A stretch of DNA of 58,510 nt from Burkholderiaceae bacterium (GTDB taxonomy: Bacteria; Pseudomonadota; Gammaproteobacteria; Burkholderiales; Burkholderiaceae_D), in NCBI GenBank assembly GCA_019751755.1, contig JAIENA010000290.1, forward strand, positions 1-58,510. The letters run 5' to 3'. Numbering within the stretch: position 1 is the first letter of the stretch; every line of letters starts with the position of its first letter. Made by a program: the position numbers and the translations under genes. The notes under the pieces were generated by a model that was not told where the DNA came from, made no database searches, and saw only the letters and a list, made by a program, of their open reading frames with translations. Positions 26,570 through 34,472 of the stretch are shown one piece after another.

Positions 26570-28900
26570 TCAGGCGGCATTGACGACCTTGGCGGCGCAG
26601 CCCATCGCCCCCGCATAAAATGGCGACAACAGCTCCACCGCCACCGGCGGACTGGTCAAATAGCCCTGATAAGTATGGCAACCGCTACTGGCCAGGAAAT
26701 TGCGCTGCGCCTCGGTTTCCACCCCCTCCGCAATCACTTCCAGTCCCAGGCTTTTTGCCAGCGCCACGATGGTGCGGGCAATCACCGCATCATTGGGATC
26801 GACCAGCACATCGCGGACAAACGACTGGTCAATTTTCAACTGATCCAACGGCAAGCGTTTGAGATAGGCCAGCGACGAATACCCGGTACCAAAGTCGTCG
26901 AGCGAGAATCCGACCCCGATTGATTTCAAAGCGCCCATCTTTTCTATCGTGAGCTCGACATTATCGATCAGCAAGCTCTCGGTTAATTCCAGTTTCAGCA
27001 GCCGGGGGTTGGCGCCGGTCTCGCCCAGCACCCGTTCCACGTCCGCCACGAACGCCGGATGGCCGAACTGCAGTGCGCTGACGTTAACCGCGATGCTCAA
27101 GCCGTCGGTCTGCACATCATCGGCCCAGGCGCGCAATTGCAGGCAGGCCGTTTGCAATACCCAGGCGCCCAATGGCAAGATCAAGCCGCATTGTTCGGCA
27201 ATCGCGATGAACTCCCCCGGCGGCACCAGTCCGCGTACCGGATGGCGCCAGCGCACCAGCGCCTCCACGCCCATCATCGCGCCACGCTCGTTGATCTGGG
27301 GCTGGTAATACAGCAAGAACTCGCCGCGCTCCAGCGCCAACCGCAAGTCAGTCTCCATTTCGACCCGGGCCGTCACCTGCGCCTGCATCTGCGGGTCGAA
27401 GAAACACATGACGTTGCGGCCATTGGCCTTGGCCTGGTACATCGCCAGGTCCGCTCTTTTCAGCAATTCCTCGACGCCGCGCAGGTCGTCGTTGAACAGC
27501 GTGGCGCCGATGCTGGGCGTACAGCGGTGCTCGAAATCGCCCAGTGTGAAGGGCTGGCGGAAACAGTCCAGGATCGCCGCCCCGGTCTGCGCCGCCTGCA
27601 ATGCCGCCTGTCCGGGTGACGCATCGAGCCCGGTCAACATGACGACGAATTCGTCGCCACCGAGGCGCGCCACATTATCGTTGCGCACGCATTCTCCGAG
27701 CCGCAGCGCCACCTGCTGCAGCAGCATGTCGCCCTTGTCATGCCCCCGTGTATCATTCAAGGCCTTGAAATTATCCAGGTCAATAAAGAACAGCGCGCCC
27801 ACTGGCCGCGCCACCTCCCGCGTCGACAGCGCCTGCCGCAGCCGATCGAGCAGCAGGACCCGGTTCGGCAGCCGGGTCAGTGGATCGTAGAAGGCCAGTT
27901 GACGAATCTCGCGCTCGGCCGATTCGCGCTGCGTGATATCGGTATCGATCTCCAGCACCGATTGCGGCCGGCCCTCGCCATGCCGCACCACGACGCAGCG
28001 CACCTCGACCGTAATGGCGCGGCCATCCTTGCGCCGTTTGACGATCTCGCCGCTCCACTCGCCCTGCCGCAGCAAGCTGTCGGTGGCCTGGCTCAAGGTG
28101 CTTCCCTCGTGCAGCAGGTCGGCCATCGAACGGCCCAGCGCCTCGCCGGCGGTCCAGCCATACATCCGTTCGGCGCCCTTGTTCCAGAAACTGATGCGAT
28201 GCGCGCTGTCGCAGACGATGATGGCGTCATGCACGTTATCGAGCAGCGCGGCCCAGTCGCGCAAACGCGCCTCGCTCGGCTGGCGCCGCAACCAGGCCTC
28301 ATGCTTGCCCGCCGGGTCGCCCATCCAGTCCATGTTCGCCACTGGCGTGCGGCCGCGGCGCACCGCTTCCGGGACACGCGCCATGGTCGCGCCGGCGATA
28401 CGGGCACAGGACAAGGCCAGCGCCGACTCGGCCGCGCCGGGCAGGCGGGGGGCGGGGAAATACCAGGCCATGACGCCGACCGCCTTGCCGTCGCGGTCCG
28501 TCACGAAGTATGCCCAGCAAGAGCGCAGGCCGTGACGCAACGCCGTCTCGCGCTGGCGCATCCAGCAGTGATCGGTGGTGATGTCGCCGGCGATGACGTC
28601 GCGCCGCAACTGCAGCGCGGCGGCGCAGGAACCCGCCGTTGGCACGGCCGGCGCGCCGTCCAGCGCATCGGTGAACGCCAGCGGCAGGCTCGGCGCCGCG
28701 ACATGGCGCAGCCGCCGCCCGTTGCGTTCGACGGCCAGCAGCGCGCAGCGCGCGGACGGCACCAGCGCCTCGCCCATGCGGCACAGCGCGGCCAAGGTAT
28801 CGGCGGCGCAGCCGCCACAGGCGACGTCTTGGAACAGTTGCAAGTGCTCCAGGCGCAGGGTCTCGGTCAGCCGCGCGCTTCCTACCAGGGTTAAACTCAT
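26570..28900 (-). CDS. GAF-PAS-GGDEF-EAL c-di-GMP enzyme
   Basis: Predicted 776 aa, no membrane segment. A GAF-like domain covers about 20-185, PAS 215-330 (HDAIIVCDSAHRISFWNKGA), GGDEF 335-500 and EAL 520-765. The GGDEF site is intact (RLGGDEFVV), so diguanylate cyclase activity is possible. The EAL domain keeps EALVRW, NVS, LELTES, DDFGTGYSS, LKIDQSFV and AEGVET, the pattern of active phosphodiesterases. Both activities may therefore be real or differently regulated. It is the last gene of the 19-gene operon, 25 bp after a stand-alone response regulator, and is its most likely second-messenger output. Confidence 0.95.
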   Translation of the reverse strand: MSLTLVGSARLTETLRLEHLQLFQDVACGGCAADTLAALCRMGEALVPSARCALLAVERNGRRLRHVAAPSLPLAFTDALDGAPAVPTAGSCAAALQLRRDVIAGDITTDHCWMRQRETALRHGLRSCWAYFVTDRDGKAVGVMAWYFPAPRLPGAAESALALSCARIAGATMARVPEAVRRGRTPVANMDWMGDPAGKHEAWLRRQPSEARLRDWAALLDNVHDAIIVCDSAHRISFWNKGAERMYGWTAGEALGRSMADLLHEGSTLSQATDSLLRQGEWSGEIVKRRKDGRAITVEVRCVVVRHGEGRPQSVLEIDTDITQRESAEREIRQLAFYDPLTRLPNRVLLLDRLRQALSTREVARPVGALFFIDLDNFKALNDTRGHDKGDMLLQQVALRLGECVRNDNVARLGGDEFVVMLTGLDASPGQAALQAAQTGAAILDCFRQPFTLGDFEHRCTPSIGATLFNDDLRGVEELLKRADLAMYQAKANGRNVMCFFDPQMQAQVTARVEMETDLRLALERGEFLLYYQPQINERGAMMGVEALVRWRHPVRGLVPPGEFIAIAEQCGLILPLGAWVLQTACLQLRAWADDVQTDGLSIAVNVSALQFGHPAFVADVERVLGETGANPRLLKLELTESLLIDNVELTIEKMGALKSIGVGFSLDDFGTGYSSLAYLKRLPLDQLKIDQSFVRDVLVDPNDAVIARTIVALAKSLGLEVIAEGVETEAQRNFLASSGCHTYQGYLTSPPVAVELLSPFYAGAMGCAAKVVNAA

Positions 28901-28925
28901 CAGACAGTCCTTTCCCGCCTCACAC

Positions 28926-29294
28926 TCACGCCAGCGCCGCGCTGACCACCTTGCGCAGGTCGTCGCGGGTGAACGGCTTGACCAGCGTGGCGCGCACGCC
29001 CAGCACGACCGCCGAGCTCAGGTTGAACTCGGCGGCAATGCTGCGGCGCCCGCCGGAAATGGCGATGATCGGCACGCCACAGCGCCGCTGCGACAACTCC
29101 ATGATGGTCTCGATCCCATCCTTGTTGGGCATCAGAATATCGGTGATGATCAAGTCGGTGCTGATCCGCTCGAGCAGTTGCAGCGCCTCCATGCCATCGC
29201 CGGCCATGCTGACCTGATGGCCGTCCTGGGTCAGCATCTGGGCCAGCATTTGCCGGAACTGCGCGTCGTCTTCGACCACCAATATATGGGCCAT
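28926..29294 (-). CDS. stand-alone response regulator receiver (CheY-like)
   Basis: Predicted 122 aa, only a REC domain. The acidic pocket is LVVEDDAQFRQML, the acceptor aspartate is in DLIITDILMPNKDG (about residue 54), and lysine is in TLVKPFTRDDL. It has no output domain. It lies between the GAF/PAS kinase-like gene (10 bp gap) and the c-di-GMP enzyme, so it may take phosphate from the histidine kinase at 30747 or from CheA. It is the third single REC protein of this operon. Confidence 0.93.
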   Translation of the reverse strand: MAHILVVEDDAQFRQMLAQMLTQDGHQVSMAGDGMEALQLLERISTDLIITDILMPNKDGIETIMELSQRRCGVPIIAISGGRRSIAAEFNLSSAVVLGVRATLVKPFTRDDLRKVVSAALA

Positions 29295-29304
29295 GGGTGT
29301 GCTC

Positions 29305-30750
29305 CTAAGTCATGGCCGCAAGGCCGGTGGGTATGCCAAAGGCAAAGGGGAAATAGAGGTTGAAGCTGACGCCGCCGCCGGGATTGCTGTCGACCTGGAT
29401 TTCACCGCGCAGCAGGCTGACCGCCGCCAGCACCACCGGCAACCCCTGCCCCCGGTCCGGGCCGAGCGGCGCCAATACCTCGCCGTCGCAACTGACCCGC
29501 AGCCACAAATAGCCGGGCGAGGTCGGCGCACCGGCCAGGTGGACGGTCATGGCGCCGATGCCATCGATCGACTCCAGCATGTTGCTGCACAGGCTGGACA
29601 CCAGCAGTTCAAGCTGCGCCGGGTCGGCCAGTAATGGCGCAAGCTCCAGCGCGCTCTCGAACGTCAAGCCCACCTCCGCCGGCAGCGCCGCGCGCAGCCC
29701 CGCCAGCACGCGCTCGAGCACGGCAACCGCATCGATCGGCTGCGGCGCGCCGCCGCCCAGGCCGGCGAAGGTGGCCATCCGCGACACCAGGTCACGCCCC
29801 TGCAGGGTGGCGCCGGCCGGCTGCCAGGGCGGCTCGCGCATGCCCTGCCCCTGCGCCGCGGCCTGCAGCAAGTCTTTCAGCATGGCGCTCCAGAGCGTGC
29901 CATCGTGATCGAGCCCGGCCTGCGCCCGCATCTGGACGGCGTAGACCGCGCCGTCGGCCCGCATATGCTCGGTCTCCAGCGCATAGTAGCCGCCCAGGCC
30001 AGGCCGGGCCAACTGGCGCAGGTGCATGAACAAGGGCCGCTGATAGGCCACACTCAGCGCCGGCGCCCGCAGGGCGGCCAACCGTTCCGGGCCGTAGCCG
30101 AGGCGCTCGCGTGCCGTCTCGCTGGTAAACACCAGGCGCAGCGTCGGCATCTCGACCAGGTAGATTTCGTCGCCACTGCGGTCGACCAGCGCCGCCAGCA
30201 TGCCGGGCCGGGCACTGGCGCGCAGTTCCAGCAGCGCCATGGCCAGCATCGCCAGGCGTTGCAGCGCGCTCTTTTGCGCGTGCCCCAGCAGCCGGGGCGA
30301 CGGCGCCGCCACCGCCAGCATGCCCAGCACCAGGCCGTCCGCCGTGACGATCGGCACGGCCGCAAAGCAGCGCACATGGGGTGGTCCCTGCACCAGCGGC
30401 TCGGCGTCCCAGCACGCCTCGGCGCGCGCATCGGCGATGGCCAGCAGCCCGCCCAGCATGCAGGTGCGCTCGCACAAGGAACCGCGCCGCAAGCCGCGCA
30501 CCGGTCCCTCCCAACCACTCGACGCCAGGTTCCACCAATGACCCTGGTCCAGCATGGAAATCATCGCACCTGGTGTCCCGCACAGCGTGGCCGCCGTCTG
30601 CGCAATCATCGTAAAATCGTCCAGGGCGCGGCTCGCGCCGCGCGCGTAGGCGTGCAAGCGGGCCACGCGTGCGGCCTCGTCGCGGCGACTGGCCTGCGCC
30701 ATCGCCGCTGGCGGCCACGCGGCGCTGTCCACACAGCGCAGCGTGCTCAT
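29305..30750 (-). CDS. GAF/PAS protein with degenerate histidine-kinase-like C-terminus
   Basis: Predicted 481 aa, soluble. GAF spans about 40-175 (IAQTAATLCGTPGAMISMLD and FAAVPIVTADGLVLGMLAV). A PAS-like domain lies at about 195-300 (VEMPTLRLVFTSETARERLG). A kinase-like ATPase remnant covers about 330-470 (LLADPAQLELLVSSLCSNML, then DRGQGLPVVLAAVSLLRGEI). The phospho-accepting histidine box is absent and the G1 box lacks a clear DxGxG, so it is probably not an autokinase. Its start overlaps the histidine kinase stop by ATGA. It may act as a sensor adaptor for that kinase. Confidence 0.8.
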   Translation of the reverse strand: MSTLRCVDSAAWPPAAMAQASRRDEAARVARLHAYARGASRALDDFTMIAQTAATLCGTPGAMISMLDQGHWWNLASSGWEGPVRGLRRGSLCERTCMLGGLLAIADARAEACWDAEPLVQGPPHVRCFAAVPIVTADGLVLGMLAVAAPSPRLLGHAQKSALQRLAMLAMALLELRASARPGMLAALVDRSGDEIYLVEMPTLRLVFTSETARERLGYGPERLAALRAPALSVAYQRPLFMHLRQLARPGLGGYYALETEHMRADGAVYAVQMRAQAGLDHDGTLWSAMLKDLLQAAAQGQGMREPPWQPAGATLQGRDLVSRMATFAGLGGGAPQPIDAVAVLERVLAGLRAALPAEVGLTFESALELAPLLADPAQLELLVSSLCSNMLESIDGIGAMTVHLAGAPTSPGYLWLRVSCDGEVLAPLGPDRGQGLPVVLAAVSLLRGEIQVDSNPGGGVSFNLYFPFAFGIPTGLAAMT

Positions 30751-31772
30751 GGCGTCTCCCCGTCCGGCACCGACGCCGGCACCAGTGGCAGCCAGACATC
30801 GAAGCGGGTGCCGGCGCCGACTTTGCTGCTGACATCGATCTCGCCCTGCAAGGCCGAGACAATCCCGAACACAATCGACAGCCCCAGCCCGCTGCCATGG
30901 CCCGGCGCCTTGGTGGTGAAGAAGGGATCAAAAATGCGCTCGCACACCTCGGGTGGCATGCCATGGCCGTTGTCGGTCACCGCCAGGTGCAGCCATGGCG
31001 TGTGTTTGCCCGGCGGCGCCGAACAGCCCAGCGTCACGCACAGCCGGCCTTGCGTGCCCATCGCGTCGGCCGCGTTGACGCACAGGTTGATGACGATCTG
31101 CTGCAACTGGGTCGGATCGGCCACCATGGTGACACCGTCAACGTCGGCATCGAAGCTCAGTGCAAGACTCGACGGCAGGCTCACGCTCAGCATCTGCAGC
31201 GCGTCCGCCACCACCGATGCCGGATCGATCGATACCGGTGTCGCCGGCTGCTGGCGCGCAAACGCCAGCATGCGGGCGATCAGGTCCCGGGCCCGGAAGG
31301 TGGCCTTGGCAATGTGCTCCAGGCACTGCTTGCCATCGGAGCCGTCCTCCAGGGCGTCGCCGGCCAGTTCGGCGTAACCGTTGATGACGCCCAGCAGGGT
31401 GTTGAAATCATGGGCGATGCCGGCCGCCAGCGTGCCCAGCGACTCCAGCTTGGACGACTGCGCCAGCCGCGCCTGCATCATGTCCGAGTATTTCTGTTCC
31501 ACCTGCTGCCGGAACGCCATGCTGTAGGTCATGGTGACCTCCATCAGCGGCGCCGACAAGCGGTCGGCCACCAGCGCCAGCGGCAGTCCCGGATGTTCTC
31601 GGGCCAGACGCAGCACGGCACCGTGGTGGATGTCGATTAATTTTTCGGGCGGCACATCCTGCCGGAACAGGCGACGTCCCAGATTCGACGAGTCAGCCAG
31701 GGCGTACTCCGTTTCGTCGCTGAAAACCACCTGCCTGAGCAGACAGTAATATTGTTCACGCGCGCTGATCAT
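30747..31772 (-). CDS. histidine kinase with RsbU-like N-terminal domain
   Basis: Predicted 341 aa from the ATG at 31772 (MISAREQYYCLL), chosen for GAGGTGG upstream; ATGs at 31787 and 31823 are alternatives. Residues 5-95 resemble the N-terminal domain of RsbU that RsbT binds (YYCLLRQVVFSDETEYAL, then LIDIHHGAVLRLAREHPGLP). An NtrB-type kinase core follows: H box GIAHDFNTLLGVINGYAEL, N box VINLCVNAADAM, G1 TDNGHGM, F box DPFFTTK and G2 GSGLGLS, all intact. In a stressosome pathway, released RsbT would dock here and switch the kinase. The gene overlaps the phosphatase gene by 17 bp. Confidence 0.88.
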   Translation of the reverse strand: MISAREQYYCLLRQVVFSDETEYALADSSNLGRRLFRQDVPPEKLIDIHHGAVLRLAREHPGLPLALVADRLSAPLMEVTMTYSMAFRQQVEQKYSDMMQARLAQSSKLESLGTLAAGIAHDFNTLLGVINGYAELAGDALEDGSDGKQCLEHIAKATFRARDLIARMLAFARQQPATPVSIDPASVVADALQMLSVSLPSSLALSFDADVDGVTMVADPTQLQQIVINLCVNAADAMGTQGRLCVTLGCSAPPGKHTPWLHLAVTDNGHGMPPEVCERIFDPFFTTKAPGHGSGLGLSIVFGIVSALQGEIDVSSKVGAGTRFDVWLPLVPASVPDGETP

Positions 31773-32361
31773 CGCCACCTCGGTCATTAGGATCGTGCTG
31801 GTAACATAGAATGCTGCTGTCATCGCGGCCGTTCCCCCAGCGCGCCAACACCTGTTCCGCGCCCGCCTGCACGCCGCCCTCCAGGCAATCGTGCAGCGTG
31901 GCGAATTCATCGATGCCGTCCGAAAACAAGGCCAGCACATCGCCCGCGCGCAGCGCCAGGGTCTCCGGCGCCAGCGCGGCATAACCGGCGCCAACGATGC
32001 CCCGGCCGCCGCCCAGGCGGCGCTGCCGTCCTTCCGACAGCAAGATGATGCGGATATTGCCGATCGCCGCCACGCTCAGCGTGTTGCACCGCAGGTCAAT
32101 GATCGCCACCACCAGCGCCGCGCCGCGCGTGCCGCGCAGGCGCGCGTCGCAGGCGCTGAAGATGCCCTCGCAGTCGAGCGCCAGGTGGGCCTCCACGGCC
32201 TGCATCGCCTGCGCCGCCGCGTCAGCGGCGTGGCGGCCGTGTCCCAGGCCGTCGGCCAGCGCCAGCACCCGGCGCTCCGGCAACTGCCACCAGCCGCCCT
32301 GGTCGCCGCAGACCGGCTCGCCCGCCAGCGGCAGCATCGCATAGCCGATGTTCAGCGCCAT
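31756..32361 (-). CDS. RsbX/SpoIIE-type serine phosphatase
   Basis: Predicted 201 aa from the ATG at 32361 (MALNIGYAMLPLAGEPVCGD), overlapping the previous gene by 10 bp. It carries the PP2C metal sites GDQGGWW, LALADGLGHGRHAADAA and LFSDGIDEF. The length and lack of a sensor domain match RsbX, which removes phosphate from RsbR and RsbS to reset the stressosome. It lies directly after the two RsbT-type kinases, as expected for the feedback phosphatase. Confidence 0.9.
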   Translation of the reverse strand: MALNIGYAMLPLAGEPVCGDQGGWWQLPERRVLALADGLGHGRHAADAAAQAMQAVEAHLALDCEGIFSACDARLRGTRGAALVVAIIDLRCNTLSVAAIGNIRIILLSEGRQRRLGGGRGIVGAGYAALAPETLALRAGDVLALFSDGIDEFATLHDCLEGGVQAGAEQVLARWGNGRDDSSILCYQHDPNDRGGDDQRA

Positions 32362-32744
32362 TTGCAGGCCTGTATGCGGGCGCCCCGGCCCGGGCTGCTG
32401 ACGATGTCGAGCTGGTCCATCAGGCGCTGCACGCCGGACAGTCCGCAGCCCAGGCTGCCAATACTGCTGTAGCCTTCGCGCAGCGCCAGCGCCACGTCCT
32501 CGATGCCGGGGCCCTGGTCGGTGGCCAGTAGCGCCAGTCCCTGCGGCCCGGCCAGCGCGCGCAGCGCAAACCAGCCGCCGCCGCCATGCACCAGCGTATT
32601 GCAGGCCAGTTCGGAGGCGGCGATGGCGATCGAATAGACCTCCACCTTGCGAAACCCCAGGTCGACGGCGGCCTGGCGCGCCAGACGGCTGGCGGCGGCA
32701 ATATCGGATTCGCAGGTGATGCGTACTTGTTGCCATTCGTGCAT
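32352..32744 (-). CDS. second RsbT/RsbW-type ATP-binding kinase
   Basis: Predicted 130 aa from the ATG at 32744, with GGAGG five bases upstream. It is a GHKL serine kinase: N box IAASELACNTLVHG, G1 TDQGPGIEDVALALREGYSS, G2 GSLGCGLSGVQRL. It resembles RsbT (GYSSIGSLGCGLSG) but differs from the first copy in its short N-terminus (MHEWQQVRITCESD). It follows RsbT by 2 bp. It may phosphorylate a different STAS protein, for example the small one at 36189. Confidence 0.88.
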   Translation of the reverse strand: MHEWQQVRITCESDIAAASRLARQAAVDLGFRKVEVYSIAIAASELACNTLVHGGGGWFALRALAGPQGLALLATDQGPGIEDVALALREGYSSIGSLGCGLSGVQRLMDQLDIVSSPGRGARIQACKWR

Positions 32745-32746
32745 TG

Positions 32747-33175
32747 CTACCTCCGTGCCAGGGACAGGCTGATGTCGATCCGCGTGTGGCCCGGCGCGGA
32801 GACAATCGCAAAACTGTCGCATAACCGGCGTGTGCCGGGCAGGCCGGCGCCCAAGCCGCCGCCGGTGCTGTAGCCGTCCCGCATCGCCAGTTCAATGTTA
32901 GCGATGCCCGGCCCGTGATCCTCGACCGACACCGCGACCCGCAACGCCGATGGCGTGGACTCGTCGCGGATGCGGCACTCGCCGCTACCGGCATATTCGA
33001 TCACGTTGCGCGCCAGTTCCGACACCGCCGTTGCCAGCCTGGTCTGGTCGGCGTTGCCGAACCCCAGGCGCGCGGCCAGATCGCGCGCGGCGCGCCGCGC
33101 GCGCACAATGTCATCCTGATTGCGCAAAGGAATCACGGCAAAGACAACGCCGCCGTCCACGGCATCAGTGCGCAT
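32747..33175 (-). CDS. rsbT: RsbT, stressosome serine/threonine kinase
   Basis: Predicted 142 aa from the ATG at 33175, overlapping rsbS by 11 bp. N box is AVSELARNVIEYAG, G1 is VEDHGPGIANIELAMRDGYS, and G2 is GGGLGAGLPGTRRL, the RsbT-typical lid. RsbT is held by the RsbR/RsbS complex, phosphorylates them on stress, then leaves to bind an RsbU-like N-terminal domain. Such a domain is present three genes downstream on the histidine kinase at 30747. Confidence 0.93.
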   Translation of the reverse strand: MRTDAVDGGVVFAVIPLRNQDDIVRARRAARDLAARLGFGNADQTRLATAVSELARNVIEYAGSGECRIRDESTPSALRVAVSVEDHGPGIANIELAMRDGYSTGGGLGAGLPGTRRLCDSFAIVSAPGHTRIDISLSLARR

Positions 33176-33566
33176 GATCGTCCTCCTCCATCTGCTGGTA
33201 GTCGGCGCGCTTGCTGATCCGTTCCTGCAGCAAGCGCAGTCCCTGTTCCAGGTTGAAGGTGCAGCCGGCGCCCAGCAATGCGCAACCCATTTCCACCAGC
33301 GTGTAGGCGACAAAGGGCTGGATACCGCAGACGATCACTTCGGCGCCCAACATCGCGGCCATGGCACTGGTATCGTTGATCACGCGCGCCATGAAAGAGT
33401 CCACCACGTCGAGCGCCGAGATGTCGAGCGCCACCCCCTGTGCCTCGACATTGGCAATCGCATTGAGCAGATCGGACTGGAACTGCAGCGCGTCGTCGTC
33501 GGCCAGGTCTTGCTGGATGGTGACCAGCAGGATGCGCCCGAGGCGGGAGATGGCGATCCGTGTCAT
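33165..33566 (-). CDS. rsbS: RsbS, stressosome STAS scaffold
   Basis: Predicted 133 aa, a single STAS domain (residues 1-115). ISRLGRILLVTIQQDLADDD opens the fold. LDISALDVVDSFMARVI carries the serine that RsbT phosphorylates in the family. GIQPFVAYTLVEMGC and the MEEDDHAH tail follow. It overlaps rsbR by ATGA and rsbT by 11 bp, so the three are translated together. It forms the core of the stressosome with RsbR. Confidence 0.94.
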   Translation of the reverse strand: MTRIAISRLGRILLVTIQQDLADDDALQFQSDLLNAIANVEAQGVALDISALDVVDSFMARVINDTSAMAAMLGAEVIVCGIQPFVAYTLVEMGCALLGAGCTFNLEQGLRLLQERISKRADYQQMEEDDHAH

Positions 33567-34435
33567 GGCGCCGCCGTCGCAACGATGCGCCGTCCAACCA
33601 GCATCAGCGCCTCGGCCACGCCGGCGCGCAGGGTGGCGCGCATCACCACTTGCGGCAAGCTGATGCCGAGCTTGGTCAGCGTCAACGCCCCCTCCGGACT
33701 GAGGCCGGTCATGACCACGCGCGTGCCCAGCAAGTGCGCCGCGTCAATGGTCTTGATCAGGTGGCGCGCCACCGCCGTGTCGAACAGCGGCACCCCGGTG
33801 ACGTCGATCAGCGTGACCCGCGCCTCATAGCGGGTGATGGACTCCAGCAGGCTTTCGGTCAACTGGCGCGCGCGCGCGGTGTCGATCACGCCCACCAGCG
33901 GCAGCAGCAAGATGTGCTCCCACAAGCGGATCACCGGCGTGGCCAGTTCGATCAGCGACAGGCTCTGCTGGGCGATGATGCGCTCGCGCGTCTCCACGTA
34001 GGCGTCCAGTGTGGTCAGCGCCATCCGGTTCAACACCTCGTCGAGCAAGCGCATGCTGCCGGCCAGGTCGGCCCGCGTCAGCGCCTCGTTGGCCTCCAGT
34101 TCGCGCGCCAGCACCGGTTTGAGGCTCAACACGTAATCGACGGTTTCGGTCGGCGTCGATCCCAGCTTGGCGCGCTGCTCGCTCAGGGCGCGCAGTTCGA
34201 CGCACAGCGGATGGTGTGCGCCCAGCTCCCAGCGGCCCTGCAACGGATAGGCCGCGAAGACCTCGCCCAGCAGCGCCAGCAGCCGCCCGGTCTGCATCTG
34301 CAGCTCGGCATCGCCCAGGCCGCGCGCCACATGGGACGATGCCCCCGACATGATGCGGTCCAGCCACTGGCCCTGGATGTTGAGCCGGCGCTGGACCAGC
34401 ATGTGATTGAGTTGGAGACAGAGTGCGCTTTCCAT
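33563..34435 (-). CDS. rsbR: RsbR-type stressosome sensor
   Basis: Predicted 290 aa. Residues 1-155 form a helical sensor domain, perhaps globin-like as in RsbR, but without a heme histidine I can assign. The STAS domain is at 160-280 (ELATPVIRLWEHILLLPLVG, then LIDVTGVPLFDTAVARHLIK). The threonine in LFDTAVA and that in MTGLSPEG match the RsbT phosphorylation positions of RsbR. It starts 37 bp after the membrane receptor-like gene and overlaps rsbS by 4 bp. It is the only full RsbR in the cluster. Confidence 0.92.
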   Translation of the reverse strand: MESALCLQLNHMLVQRRLNIQGQWLDRIMSGASSHVARGLGDAELQMQTGRLLALLGEVFAAYPLQGRWELGAHHPLCVELRALSEQRAKLGSTPTETVDYVLSLKPVLARELEANEALTRADLAGSMRLLDEVLNRMALTTLDAYVETRERIIAQQSLSLIELATPVIRLWEHILLLPLVGVIDTARARQLTESLLESITRYEARVTLIDVTGVPLFDTAVARHLIKTIDAAHLLGTRVVMTGLSPEGALTLTKLGISLPQVVMRATLRAGVAEALMLVGRRIVATAAP

Positions 34436-34472
34436 ACGATTCCCTTTGATTGATGATTGCAGCCGGTGCCGG

